NCBI RefSeq assembly: GCF_002072185.1
Contig: NZ_MVIW01000030.1
Span: 1-32,686, forward strand
Direction of reading: 5' to 3'
Origin: Actinomyces denticolens
GTDB lineage: Bacteria > Actinomycetota > Actinomycetes > Actinomycetales > Actinomycetaceae
DNA length: 32,686 nt
The notes under the pieces are model-generated. The model searched no databases. It was not told where the DNA came from and was given only the letters and a program-made list of their open reading frames with translations. This document shows, piece by piece, positions 9,026 to 17,225 of the stretch (position 1 is its first letter; each line of letters starts with the position of its first letter). The translations under genes were made by a program, and so were the position numbers.

Positions 9026-10366
9026 TCATCTGCTCAGGACGGGGTTGTACAGGAGGCGGTTGGGGGCGGTCGGGCACTCGTCGCCCACCGCCATGGGCGC
9101 GATGAGGCGGTCCGCCCGCAGGTCCTCCAGGCGCGCCACTACGCGCTCGCGCAGGCTCCACGGGTCGATCGTGTTGAGGTAGATCTTCGTGCCGCCCTCG
9201 AAGCCCGCCAGGGTGGAGACCCGCCACTTCAGCGTCACATGCCACGGCATGGGCTGGTCGACGTCGATCGGCTTGTGGTGCCACTCCTCATTGCTCGGCA
9301 CATCCGCGCCCGTAGCGGCGTGCAGGGCGTGCAGGAGGTCGGCGACGGCATCGACCTCCTCCCGGCTCATCCGCCACGGCTCGCATATCGCCGACGTCGA
9401 GTACACCTCCAGCGTGGGGTAGCGGTGCCCGAAGCCCGCGAACGCCACCGCGTGCTCATTCGACGCCACGAGGAGCCCCTGGTAGGCGGCGTAGTCCACG
9501 CCCATCTCGTTGTACAGGTTCGGGTTGGCCCGCACCTTCTCCAGCTCCAGCTGGGCGGAGACCCCGCGCTCATCGATGGCCACGAGCTGCTTGTGCAAGT
9601 GGTCGAAGGAGGCCCCGGCCGGCCGCAGCCAGTTCTGGAAGACCGCCACGTAGCGCACCCACCGGTTCGCCTCGTACAGGTCGTGCGTCGCCGCCACCGC
9701 GAGGCGGATGTAGGCGCGGTGCTCGGCCACGCTGAGCGTTCCCGAGCCCGCCAGCCCGGCGGAGTCCGTGGCGTCGTCGGTGAAGTGCCGGCGTCCCACG
9801 ATGACGTCGTGCCCACCGGCGAAGAAGGAGGCCAGGTAGGCGCGGCGCTCCGCGGGCCCCCAGGCCCCCCAGGCCGCCGGGTCCGCCCCGGAGGCGCGCA
9901 GCTTGGCCCGGGCGATGGACGCCGCGTGCTCGGCGCCCACCGGATCGGCGAGATAGGCCTCCATGCGCTCGCGGGCGGCGTCGGGGATCTCGAAGCCGTG
10001 GTTGGCGCGCCAGTAGTCGAAGGAGACGATCTCGAAGAGGTTGGGAATGCGTCGGAACTCCGCCGTCGTCGCGGTCAGCTCGGAGGCGGGGACGCCGTCG
10101 ATCCGCTCGAAGCCCCCGCCCGCCCCGACGACGACGCGCGACTTCTCCGGCGGTGTCTCCAGGTAGCGCCCGGAGCAGAAGGCGCAGGCGCGCTCGCGCT
10201 CCCCGGGCGCCAGCGGGTGGCGCTCGGCGACGGGATGGGCGATGGGTCGGTTGCCGCGCCCGGGAACGGTCCACACCTCCGTGCCGGTGAAAGGGCTGAT
10301 CTGCTTGACGGTCCCGTCGGCCAAGCGGGTGAGCGGCTCGGCGGCGGGGGAGTACGGCATGAGCAT
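9026..10366 (-). CDS. DUF4921 family protein (GalT/HIT-like nucleotidyltransferase fold)
   Basis: 446 residues. The sequence resembles galactose-1-phosphate uridylyltransferase-like proteins of the DUF4921 family, found mostly in actinobacteria. A zinc-type pair C61-A-F-C64 precedes SGRYLETPPEKSR. The HIT-superfamily active-site motif appears as FDHLHKQ with H256-x-H258-x-Q260, matching HxHxQ of GalT enzymes. RIPNLFEIVSFDYW and NPNLYNEMGVDYAAYQG are typical of the fold. A nucleotidyl or nucleoside-phosphate transfer reaction is therefore plausible, but the substrate is unknown. No galactose genes are nearby, and the gene lies downstream of three GPP34 genes on the same strand (57-base gap). 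The start has no Shine-Dalgarno but has CAGAAT six bases upstream, suggesting its own leaderless promoter. Confidence 0.85.
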   Translation of the reverse strand: MLMPYSPAAEPLTRLADGTVKQISPFTGTEVWTVPGRGNRPIAHPVAERHPLAPGERERACAFCSGRYLETPPEKSRVVVGAGGGFERIDGVPASELTATTAEFRRIPNLFEIVSFDYWRANHGFEIPDAARERMEAYLADPVGAEHAASIARAKLRASGADPAAWGAWGPAERRAYLASFFAGGHDVIVGRRHFTDDATDSAGLAGSGTLSVAEHRAYIRLAVAATHDLYEANRWVRYVAVFQNWLRPAGASFDHLHKQLVAIDERGVSAQLELEKVRANPNLYNEMGVDYAAYQGLLVASNEHAVAFAGFGHRYPTLEVYSTSAICEPWRMSREEVDAVADLLHALHAATGADVPSNEEWHHKPIDVDQPMPWHVTLKWRVSTLAGFEGGTKIYLNTIDPWSLRERVVARLEDLRADRLIAPMAVGDECPTAPNRLLYNPVLSR

Positions 10367-10372
10367 GCCCCC

Positions 10373-10378
10373 ATTCTG
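10373..10378 (-). promoter_or_regulatory. -10 box of a leaderless promoter for the DUF4921 gene
   Basis: On the minus strand CAGAAT (four of six -10 consensus matches, including the key second A and final T) ends exactly six bases before the ATG at 10366. This is the same geometry as the three GPP34 genes upstream. No convincing -35 is seen. Confidence 0.4.
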
Positions 10379-10423
10379 GCCCGTCCGTCCGTCCCCGGAG
10401 TGGGAACGAGGAGGAGAGACGGC

Positions 10424-11107
10424 CTACCCCGCGGCGGCGGCTCCTGCGGCTCCGGCGGCGGCGGAGGATGAGGCGACGGCCGCGATCACCGCGGCGCTCG
10501 CCGCATCGACGGCGGCCCTGGCAGCGGTGCTGGCGGGGTCGCCCTCCGAGAGGATCTTGATCCGGCGCTTCACCTCGCGCGCGCTCAGCCCGATGCGCTC
10601 CTTGGGCAGGGCGACGCGCGTCGCGTTCATCGCCTGCAGGACGCCGAGGAGCACGCCGTCGTCCTCCTCCGCAGGAGCCTCGCCCCTGACGACGGCCTCG
10701 AGATGGGCGCGCAGCGCGGCCTCCGGGGCGGGGTCGAGCGTGGGATAGCGGGTGAACCAGTTGAAGAGCCCTCCCTTGGTCTCACCGAGGATCCCTGCGC
10801 TCTTCAGCGAGTCGGCGGCGAGCTCCAGTGCCCGCAGGCCGCCCCACTGCGCGATGGTGCCGATGCGCCTGCCGTCCTTCGGGGCCAGCGCGATGAGAGC
10901 GGCGTCGAGGACGGGGTGGCCCGTGAGGGAGGCATCGACGATGTGGACGGTCTTTTTCTTGTCCTCACTGATGCGGATCCGGCCGGCCTGAACGAGGTCG
11001 ACGAGCAGCGCCGCGCGCAGCGCCACAGGCGCCATCGAACTGGCACGGGCCTCCCGGGAGCCGGAGTCCGTGAGCAGGAGGAGGAGCAGCTTCTCGGCGA
11101 TCAACAT
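10424..11107 (-). CDS. GPP34 family protein, paralogue 1 (Golgi phosphoprotein 3-like)
   Basis: 227 residues from the ATG at 11107; begins MLIAEKLLLLLLTD, the usual GPP34 N-terminus. Family landmarks in order: ALRAALLVDLVQAGRI, a charged strand-turn RISEDKKKTVHIVD, TGHPVLDAALIAL, then KGGLFNWFTRYPTLDP, and LPKERIGLSAREVKRRIK near the C-terminus. Eukaryotic members (GOLPH3/Vps74) bind phosphatidylinositol-4-phosphate and Golgi enzymes; the role of bacterial members is not established. The C-terminal ~35 residues are almost only Ala/Ser/Val/Gly. An in-frame ATG lies eight codons upstream, but TACACT sits six bases before 11107, so a leaderless start there is favoured. First (most 3') of three tandem paralogues. 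Confidence 0.85.
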   Translation of the reverse strand: MLIAEKLLLLLLTDSGSREARASSMAPVALRAALLVDLVQAGRIRISEDKKKTVHIVDASLTGHPVLDAALIALAPKDGRRIGTIAQWGGLRALELAADSLKSAGILGETKGGLFNWFTRYPTLDPAPEAALRAHLEAVVRGEAPAEEDDGVLLGVLQAMNATRVALPKERIGLSAREVKRRIKILSEGDPASTAARAAVDAASAAVIAAVASSSAAAGAAGAAAAG

Positions 11108-11113
11108 GCTTCG

Positions 11114-11119
11114 AGTGTA
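11114..11119 (-). promoter_or_regulatory. -10 box of a leaderless promoter for GPP34 paralogue 1
   Basis: TACACT on the minus strand fits TAnnnT and lies exactly six bases (CGAAGC) before the ATG at 11107. There is no Shine-Dalgarno. The same layout precedes paralogues 2 and 3. Confidence 0.5.
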
Positions 11120-11198
11120 GGCACGGGCCATGGGCCGCTTCTCATCCCCGGGAACGAGATCGGCGTCGTCGCGCGGGTGGATCGGCGGCTCCGGATGC

Positions 11199-11825
11199 TC
11201 AGCGGTCGTCGTCGACCGTGGCCACGATGATCGTCAGGGCCGCGAGGGTGTCCGTCATGGTGCGCAGGGGCTCGCCCAGGGCGTTCGTGTCGGTGATCTC
11301 CTTGACCCGCTGATAGAGGCCGCTCCAGCCCAGGCCGGTGCGCTCACCGGGCAGCACCACCCGGCCCAGGCCCAGGCCCTTGAGGATCGACAGCAGCACC
11401 TGATCCGCCGCGGTGGCGGGGCACTCGCCCTTGAGGACCGCGATGAGGCGGTCCACGATCCCGGCGCCCCGCTCCGGGGCGGGGCCGCCCTCGGGAGCGC
11501 TGTCGGATCCGGCGGCCTCGGCGGCTGCATGCGCGGCGATGGTGTCCTTCAAGGAGCACTCCCCGCGCCCGATCGCATGGGAGATCCGAATGCTCTCATC
11601 GGTGGGAAGGTGGGAGAGGGCGTCGTCGAGGACGGGGTTGTTGGTCGGGGCGTCGTCGATGACGCGTATCAGGGGATCCCGACCCGGGGTGAGGTCGAGT
11701 CTGCCAGCGAGGAGGAGGTCGGCGAGCACTGCGCCGCGCAGCCCGTAGATACCGCGCTGAGCCCAGTCCCCACTGCCTCCGCTGTTCCCGCTCAGGATCA
11801 GGAACAGCTGTTCAGAGATCAGCAT
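11199..11825 (-). CDS. GPP34 family protein, paralogue 2
   Basis: 208 residues from the ATG at 11825 (MLISEQLFLILSGN); a GTG two codons upstream is an alternative start at 11831. It keeps the GPP34 order: GLRGAVLADLLLAGRLDLTP, DPLIRVIDDAPTNNPVLDDALSHL, and LPGERTGLGWSGLYQRVKEI near the end. The central part is more divergent and carries a Gly/Pro/Glu linker (SAPEGGPAPERGAG). It lacks the KGGL(F/W)-type segment present in paralogue 1, which suggests functional divergence rather than simple recent copying. It lies 91 bases upstream of paralogue 1 on the same strand, each with its own -10-like box. Function unknown; phosphoinositide-like lipid binding is only an analogy to eukaryotic GOLPH3. Confidence 0.8.
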   Translation of the reverse strand: MLISEQLFLILSGNSGGSGDWAQRGIYGLRGAVLADLLLAGRLDLTPGRDPLIRVIDDAPTNNPVLDDALSHLPTDESIRISHAIGRGECSLKDTIAAHAAAEAAGSDSAPEGGPAPERGAGIVDRLIAVLKGECPATAADQVLLSILKGLGLGRVVLPGERTGLGWSGLYQRVKEITDTNALGEPLRTMTDTLAALTIIVATVDDDR

Positions 11826-11831
11826 GCCCAC

Positions 11832-11837
11832 ACGGTA
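11832..11837 (-). promoter_or_regulatory. -10 box of a leaderless promoter for GPP34 paralogue 2
   Basis: TACCGT on the minus strand fits TAnnnT and is six bases (GTGGGC) before the ATG at 11825. This box also argues against the GTG at 11831 being the start, because it would directly abut the -10 box. Confidence 0.45.
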
Positions 11838-11913
11838 TGACGAATTCGCCGGGGTTCCCTCATCCTCCCGGCGGAATCTCAGGGTGCGTACGCGCCGCGC
11901 CCTGCGTGCGCAC

Positions 11914-12633
11914 TCAACTCGCGCCGGCGACCGCCCCCCGGGTGCGGGCGCTGATGACGGCGACGGCGCTGCTGATCGAGGCGATCGCCTCCCTGATCGC
12001 CCCGGTGACCGGGGCCTGCTCCGCGATCTCCTTGATGCGCTGCCGGAGGGCGGAGCGGCGCAGGCCCGTGCGCTCCGCCCTCAGAATCCGCGAGGCCACG
12101 CCGGTGGACTGAAGGAGCGCGAGGAGCGCGCTGTCCGCCGCGTCCGGGGCACGGGTCCCCGCGATCTCGCTGTAGAGGCGCTCCCGCAGCTCGGCCTCCG
12201 GGCGGGGGTCGCGGGTGGGGAAGGCGGGGACGGCCGACGGCGCAGCGCTCACTCCGGCCGGGGCCGTGGAGTCAGCGGCGCCGGGCGCGGTGGCGGTGGC
12301 CTCGGCCAGGACGCCCGCCTTGACGAGGGATGCCCCGGCGGCGTCGTGGGCGCGCAGGTCGTCCCAGGTGACGGCGGAGGCGATGCGCTTGCCGTTCTTG
12401 GCCGACAGGGCGGCCAGGGCGTCGTCGAGCACGGGATGGCCCGTGGGTGTGGTGTCGACGATGCGCATCCGGGGGCGGCGCGCGGTGCGGGCGGTATCGG
12501 CCTCGATCCGGCCGGCCAGCATGAGATCGGATAGGAGGGCCCCGCGCAGCATGAGGTCGTTGTCACTCGACCAGCCCTCGGGCCTCCCCGAGTCCTCGGT
12601 GAGCAGTAGGAGCAGTGACTCGACGATCAGCAC
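11914..12633 (-). CDS. GPP34 family protein, paralogue 3
   Basis: 239 residues from a GTG at 12633 (MLIVESLLLLLTEDSGR). GPP34 landmarks: LMLRGALLSDLMLAGRIE, RMRIVDTTPTGHPVLDDALAALSAKNGKRIAS, and LRAERTGLRRSALRQRIKEI. A low-complexity Ala/Thr/Pro linker (ATATAPGAADSTAPAGVSAA) interrupts the middle. It shares more with paralogue 1 (TGHPVLD, KxGxRI) than with paralogue 2. It is the most upstream of the three; 82 bases separate it from paralogue 2. The GTG is supported by TAGCCT six bases upstream and no Shine-Dalgarno. It lies 135 bases downstream of the truncated vapC gene on the same strand. Confidence 0.83.
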   Translation of the reverse strand: MLIVESLLLLLTEDSGRPEGWSSDNDLMLRGALLSDLMLAGRIEADTARTARRPRMRIVDTTPTGHPVLDDALAALSAKNGKRIASAVTWDDLRAHDAAGASLVKAGVLAEATATAPGAADSTAPAGVSAAPSAVPAFPTRDPRPEAELRERLYSEIAGTRAPDAADSALLALLQSTGVASRILRAERTGLRRSALRQRIKEIAEQAPVTGAIREAIASISSAVAVISARTRGAVAGAS

Positions 12634-12639
12634 GGCCCC

Positions 12640-12645
12640 AGGCTA
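12640..12645 (-). promoter_or_regulatory. -10 box of a leaderless promoter for GPP34 paralogue 3
   Basis: TAGCCT on the minus strand fits TAnnnT and ends six bases (GGGGCC) before the GTG at 12633. The geometry is identical to that of the two downstream paralogues. Confidence 0.5.
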
Positions 12646-12768
12646 GGGGCGCGCCATCGCGGCGTGCCTCGGCCGATCAGCCGATCCGTCCTCCTACCAG
12701 CGGACGACACCGGGCGACGAGGGCGGGCGCGCCCGCCGGATGGCCGCGAATCCCGGGCGCACATGGTC

Positions 12769-13023
12769 CTACCGGATCGGGATCAGCTCGACGGCGTCGC
12801 GGTCCTGGGGCGTGAGGGCGGAGAGCACATCGCGTGCGAGCAACTCGAATCCAGTAACACTCGGATTGAGGAGGAGAAGCACGTAGGCCGATTGGGTGAT
12901 CGAGCAGGTCGCCCAGCGCTCGACGCCGTCGAACCAGGTGGATACTGCCTCGTGGTGGGTGTGGTTCGTCAGGGACAGCGCGTTGACGTCGAGAAGACGA
13001 ACCAGGTGCCTACTGGTCGTCAT
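12769..13023 (-). pseudogene. vapC: VapC-like PIN-domain toxin, internally deleted and probably inactive
   Basis: 84 residues against ~130-145 usual for the family. The N-terminal half is recognisable: LLDVNAL with the first catalytic aspartate D12, a HxxHE(A) helix, WATCSIT, then LLLNPSVTG. After residue ~68 the sequence jumps to LTPQDRDAVELIPIR, which looks like the extreme C-terminus of VapC proteins, so ~50 central residues with the remaining acidic catalytic positions seem to be deleted in frame. In addition, the usual TE of the second catalytic site reads T-Q (Q44). VapC enzymes are Mg-dependent RNases that cleave tRNA or rRNA; this product should not be active. It overlaps the vapB stop by 14 bases, the normal vapBC arrangement. 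Confidence 0.7.
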
Positions 13024-13243
13024 CTCTGTAACGCTCGATCATCTCGGGGGTCACTGCATGGGCGGTTGCCCCGGGAGGCGGGGAGAATACAGGCACACCC
13101 CGCTTGCTGAGGCGACGCGTGCCGCCCTTGAGCCCCTGGAGGGCGAGGTCTGAGATGGCGCGTCCTACGGAGATGCCTTCGTGGCGAGCGCGCTCGCGGG
13201 CCAGGTCGAGGACCTGGTCGTCAATCTCAAGCGTGGTTCGCAC
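13010..13243 (-). CDS. vapB: VapB-like ribbon-helix-helix antitoxin
   Basis: 77 residues from a GTG. The N-terminus MRTTLEIDDQVLDLARERARHEGIS is a typical ribbon-helix-helix DNA-binding motif; the C-terminal tail (VFSPPPGATAHAVTPEMIERYRDDDQ) is the toxin-binding part. Such antitoxins neutralise VapC and repress their own promoter. The gene is intact while the adjacent toxin is deleted, so it may now be only an autoregulator or an anti-addiction remnant. The start is supported by a well-placed promoter ending six bases upstream. It is divergent from the SNF2 gene. Confidence 0.85.
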   Translation of the reverse strand: MRTTLEIDDQVLDLARERARHEGISVGRAISDLALQGLKGGTRRLSKRGVPVFSPPPGATAHAVTPEMIERYRDDDQ

Positions 13244-13249
13244 GGAGAC

Positions 13250-13295
13250 ATCATCGCATCATGGCATCGTCCTGTCACTGGTGATGATGGCATCG
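13250..13295 (-). promoter_or_regulatory. vapB promoter and candidate operator repeats
   Basis: On the minus strand GTGACA (13273-13278, five of six -35 matches), a 17-base spacer and GATGAT (13250-13255, four of six -10 matches) end six bases before the GTG start. The nonamer ATGGCATCG occurs twice on the plus strand (13261-13269 and 13287-13295), flanking the -35 box at 26-base spacing, so it is a candidate VapB binding site. Operator function is inferred from the family's known autoregulation. Confidence 0.5.
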
Positions 13296-13374
13296 GGATG
13301 GTCGCCGGCAGTCAGGCCAGGACGAGCTCGACGGCGTGTGCCGCGGCCTGCGGGCGCTGCCGTCCACCAGGCCG

Positions 13375-13380
13375 TAGGCT
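13375..13380 (+). promoter_or_regulatory. -10 box of a leaderless promoter for the SNF2 gene
   Basis: TAGGCT fits TAnnnT and is six bases (GCCGCC) before the GTG at 13387, with no Shine-Dalgarno. The -35 region has no consensus match. Confidence 0.5.
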
Positions 13381-13386
13381 GCCGCC

Positions 13387-16300
13387 GTGGCCCGCGAGAT
13401 CACCGAGGATGACTGGCCGGCCCGTGTCACCGATGAGGCGATCATCGCCCGGGTGGGCGGGCAGGCCTTCATGCGCGGCAGCCGCTACGCCCAGGAGGGC
13501 CGCGTGCGCGCAGTCTCCGCCTCCGCCGGTGGGGACATCATCATGGCCCAGGTGCGCGGCTCGGGCGGGCGCGCCTACCAGACCATGCTCCACGCGCGCG
13601 GCAGCGCTGGCACCGCCGACCCCACTGCCTCCCCGCGCTGGGCGGGCAACTGCTCCTGCCCCGTGCGCCAGGACTGCAAGCACACGGCCGCCGTCGTCCT
13701 CGTGGCCCGCGAACTGGCGCTCGGCCCACAGGACGACGGTCCGGCGGACTGGGAGGCCGAGCTCACCCGCCTCCTGCGCGTCAAGCGCGCGCCCCGGCGA
13801 GGAATGGCGCTCGAGGTCGCCGTCGGCCGGGCACCGGGCGGCTATTACCGCACCGAGTTGAGCCTCCTGCCGCTCATCGAGGGCCGCAACGGCTGGAACC
13901 GCAAGGGCGCCGCCTGGGCTCAGCTCCTCGGCGGCGCCCTGGACGGGGAAGTGGATCCGGCGATCCTCGAGCCCCTCCAGGAGATCGGGCGCATGTCCCG
14001 GGAGGGCTTCTACTACACGGATGACCGCCTCGGGCTCCACGGCGTCACGGCCCGCTTCTGGCCGGCCCTGCGTCGCGCCGTCGACGCCGGCCTGTCCCTG
14101 ACCACCGCCCAGCGCGGGGGCATGCCGGTCTCCATCGCCACGGGCCTGCGCGCCGGAGTGGACATCCGCATGGAGGACGACGGCGCAGCGGTCATCGCCC
14201 CGGCCCTCGACCTGACCGGGGTCGAGGGCCTCATGCAGTGGCCGCCCACGGCCGGCCCCGCCGCGGGCGAGCACCTCGAGCCGCTCGGAAGCCCGGTCCA
14301 CGGCTTCGCCTGGACCAACCCGGACTCCTCCCTCGTTCTCATGCCGCTGGAGCCCGCGCCGGGCGAGGTCCTCTCCCGCATCCTGGCCGACCCCACTCAG
14401 CGGATCGTCATCCCGGCCCCGGATGTGGGGCGCTTCGAGGCCGAGTACCTGGCCTCCCTCCGCCGGGCCGTGCCGATCCTCGCGGTCGACGCCGGCGTCC
14501 ACGTCCCCGATCCCGCCATCCTGCGCCCCGTCCTGAGGGTGAGCATCGACGGCGCCACCCACGCCGCCACCACGCAGTGGCTCATGCGCTACCTCGGGGC
14601 GGGCGGCGAGGTGCTGCGCGAGGAGGCCATCGGCGAGCTCGGAGCCCTCCTCGACGACGCGCCGCCGGCGGCCGGGCCGGACGCCACCGGGCCCGGCACG
14701 GGGGAGGAGGCCCCGCCCCGGGCCGCCCGCGACCTGCCCGGTGAGCAGAGGGCTGCCCGCGAGATCATCACCGCCCTCATCCCGCTGGCCCACGAGCACG
14801 GCGTGTCCTGGGGACGACAGGAGTTCAACGGCATCGCCACCGCCCGGTTCATCATCCGCACCGTGCCCGTGCTGCGCGCCCTCGATCTGTTCGACGTCGA
14901 GCTCGCCGGGGACGTCCCCGACTACCGCGAGGTCGACGACGCGCCCCTCATCACCACCGATGTCACCGAGGACGACGGCGACGACCCCGACTGGTTCTCC
15001 CTGCGCGTGCGGGTGCGCGTGGGCGGGGAGGACGTGCCCATCGAGCGGCTCATCTCCGCCGTCGCCGCCGGGGCCACCGAGGTCATGATCGACTCCGGCG
15101 CCATCATCAGCATCGACCGCCCCGAGATCCACCGCCTCGCCGCGCTCATGGAGGAGGGCCGCGACCTCGCCGACCCCCACGCGCGCGGCACCATGCGCGT
15201 CTCCCCCTACCAGGCCGGCTACTACGAGCAGCTCGTCGGGCTGGGCATCCCCGGCCGGGCCGCCCAGCGGTGGCGCGACGGCGTCGCCCGGCTCCTGGCC
15301 GTCACCGCGGCCGCCAACGGGGAGGAGCCCGGCGGCGGGGGCGAGGCGCCCGGCGGTGCCACCGACGGTGGGGAGGCCGGTGTCGCGACTGATGGCGAGG
15401 GCTCCGTCGATCCGGCCGCGAATGGGAGCGGTCTCGTGGGGGCCCCGCCACCGGCCGGGCTGCGGGCCGAGCTGCGGCCCTATCAGCTCGACGGCTACCG
15501 CTGGCTCAACCTCCTGCGCGCCGTCGGCCTGGGAGGGATCCTCGCCGACGACATGGGACTGGGCAAGACGGTGCAGGTGCTCGCCGTCGTCCAGAGGCTC
15601 GTGGAGGAGCGGCGGGCGGCGATGGAGGTCGCCGCGGCGCCGGAGGCCCGGGCTCCTGAGACGGCCGAGAACCCCGCAGCGCCCGCGGGGCCGGTGCTCG
15701 TCGTCGCCCCCACGAGCGTGGTGAGCGCCTGGATGGAGCAGGCCCGGCGCTTCTGCCCCGAGCTGCGCGTGCGCGCCCTCACCCGCACCTCCGCCAAGCG
15801 CGGCACCACCGTCGCCGAGGAGGCCGCGGACGCTGACCTGCTGGTGACGAGCTACACGATGGTGCGCCTGGGGGAGGAGGAGTTCGCCGCCACGGACTTC
15901 GCCTGGGTGGTCTGCGACGAGGCCCAGTTCGTCAAGAACCACGCCTCGGCCACCTACAAGGCGGTGCGGCGCCTGCGCGCGCCCTCCACGGTGGCGATCA
16001 CGGGCACCCCCATGGAGAACTCCCTGGCGGACCTGTGGTCGCTGCTGTCCATCAGCGCGCCCGGTCTGCTTCCCTCGCCCGACCGCTTCACCGCCGAGTT
16101 CCGCCGCCCCATCGAGCGGGGCTCGGCCTCCAAGCTCGCCGGCCTGCGCGCCCGCATCCGTCCCTTCATGCTGCGGCGCACCAAGGAGCAGGTGGCCGCG
16201 GACCTGCCGTCCAAGACCGAGCAGGTCATCGACGTCGAACTGCCCGCGGCGCACCGGCGCGCTTATGAGCAGCGCCTGGCGCGCGAGCGGCAGAAGGTGC

Positions 16301-17073
16301 TCGGCCTGCTGGAGGACGACACCGCCCAGTCCCGCTTCACCGCGCTCAAATCCCTCACCACGCTGCGCCTCATGGCCCTCGACCCCGCTCTCTTGGAGGA
16401 TCGGGCGGGCCAGGAGGGCCAGCAGGCGCGGGAGGGTGCCGACGGCGGGAGGGCCGGCGCCGACGGCGCGCACGAGGGGAGGGGCAGCGGCAGGCGCACT
16501 GGCCGCCGGGCGCGCTCGGCGAAGGTCGAAGCGCTGCTGGAGCAGCTGGGACCGGTGGTCGCCGAGGGCCACCAGGCGCTCGTCTTCAGCCAGTTCACCC
16601 GCTACTTGGGCATGGTGCGCAGCGAGCTGGAGGCCTCCGGGATCACCACGGCGTACCTGGACGGATCGACGTCGGACCGGGCGGGGGTGATCGAGTCCTT
16701 CCGCTCCGGTGAGAACCAGGTCTTCCTCATCTCCCTCAAGGCCGGTGGCTTCGGGCTCACACTCACGGAGGCCGACTACGTGTTCCTGCTGGATCCGTGG
16801 TGGAACCCGCAGGCCGAGGAGCAGGCGGTCGACCGCGCGCACCGCATCGGGCAGGACAAGCCCGTCATGGTCTACCGGCTGGTCTCCACGGGCACTATCG
16901 AGGAGAAGGTCATGGCCCTCAAGGCCAAGAAGGCCGAGCTCTTCGAACGGGTGGTCGAGGGGGCCGATGCCGCCGGGGGGACGGGGCCCGCGGACGCCAC
17001 CGGAGCGGGGGCGCCTGGAGGGGCGCAGGCCCGGCTCACCGCCGCAGAGATCCGCGACCTCATCGACCACTGA
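13387..17073 (+). CDS. SWIM-domain SNF2/RapA-type DNA-dependent ATPase (DEAD/DEAH helicase family)
   Basis: 1228 residues from a GTG. An N-terminal SWIM zinc finger is visible as C89-x-C91-x5-C97-x-H99 (CSCPVRQDCKH). After a ~580-residue middle region comes a complete SNF2 motor: LRPYQLDGYRW (~697), Walker A DMGLGKT with K727, DEAQ box D844-Q847, TGTPMENSLADLWSLL, then the second lobe with VFSQFTRYLGMVRSEL, LISLKAGGFGLTLTEADYVFLLDPWWNP and motif VI DRAHRIGQ (1149-1156). An Ala/Gly/Arg-rich insert (~1010-1040) separates the lobes. Family members remodel protein-DNA or RNA-polymerase complexes in the cytoplasm; SWIM-SNF2 proteins have no settled single function. All motor motifs are intact. No nuclease or methylase partner is adjacent, so a defence role is not supported. 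It is divergent from vapBC. Confidence 0.92.
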   Translation: MAREITEDDWPARVTDEAIIARVGGQAFMRGSRYAQEGRVRAVSASAGGDIIMAQVRGSGGRAYQTMLHARGSAGTADPTASPRWAGNCSCPVRQDCKHTAAVVLVARELALGPQDDGPADWEAELTRLLRVKRAPRRGMALEVAVGRAPGGYYRTELSLLPLIEGRNGWNRKGAAWAQLLGGALDGEVDPAILEPLQEIGRMSREGFYYTDDRLGLHGVTARFWPALRRAVDAGLSLTTAQRGGMPVSIATGLRAGVDIRMEDDGAAVIAPALDLTGVEGLMQWPPTAGPAAGEHLEPLGSPVHGFAWTNPDSSLVLMPLEPAPGEVLSRILADPTQRIVIPAPDVGRFEAEYLASLRRAVPILAVDAGVHVPDPAILRPVLRVSIDGATHAATTQWLMRYLGAGGEVLREEAIGELGALLDDAPPAAGPDATGPGTGEEAPPRAARDLPGEQRAAREIITALIPLAHEHGVSWGRQEFNGIATARFIIRTVPVLRALDLFDVELAGDVPDYREVDDAPLITTDVTEDDGDDPDWFSLRVRVRVGGEDVPIERLISAVAAGATEVMIDSGAIISIDRPEIHRLAALMEEGRDLADPHARGTMRVSPYQAGYYEQLVGLGIPGRAAQRWRDGVARLLAVTAAANGEEPGGGGEAPGGATDGGEAGVATDGEGSVDPAANGSGLVGAPPPAGLRAELRPYQLDGYRWLNLLRAVGLGGILADDMGLGKTVQVLAVVQRLVEERRAAMEVAAAPEARAPETAENPAAPAGPVLVVAPTSVVSAWMEQARRFCPELRVRALTRTSAKRGTTVAEEAADADLLVTSYTMVRLGEEEFAATDFAWVVCDEAQFVKNHASATYKAVRRLRAPSTVAITGTPMENSLADLWSLLSISAPGLLPSPDRFTAEFRRPIERGSASKLAGLRARIRPFMLRRTKEQVAADLPSKTEQVIDVELPAAHRRAYEQRLARERQKVLGLLEDDTAQSRFTALKSLTTLRLMALDPALLEDRAGQEGQQAREGADGGRAGADGAHEGRGSGRRTGRRARSAKVEALLEQLGPVVAEGHQALVFSQFTRYLGMVRSELEASGITTAYLDGSTSDRAGVIESFRSGENQVFLISLKAGGFGLTLTEADYVFLLDPWWNPQAEEQAVDRAHRIGQDKPVMVYRLVSTGTIEEKVMALKAKKAELFERVVEGADAAGGTGPADATGAGAPGGAQARLTAAEIRDLIDH

Positions 17074-17094
17074 AGGGCCGGGAAGGCGGGCGGG

Positions 17095-17119
17095 GCCGAC
17101 GGGCAGGAGCGCCGTCGGC
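17095..17119 (+). terminator. Hairpin downstream of the SNF2 gene
   Basis: Perfect 8-bp stem GCCGACGG / CCGTCGGC around a nine-base loop, 21 bases after the SNF2 stop. No T-run follows, so it is a weak or Rho-assisted terminator candidate. Confidence 0.35.
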
Positions 17120-17225
17120 GTGGGGGCGCCCCATGTCCGTGGGACCGGGAACCACAGGTGGCGAGGCGCCCGGGCGCGGTCCGACTCTGTGGAGGCGCGC
17201 GCCCGGAGGGCCCTCGATGGGCTCA

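Noticed and set aside
8471-10471. 666-codon plus-strand frame opposite DUF4921
   Set aside because: It overlaps the thiol-transferase and DUF4921 genes out of frame, with Arg/Gly/His-rich composition and no family-like segments.
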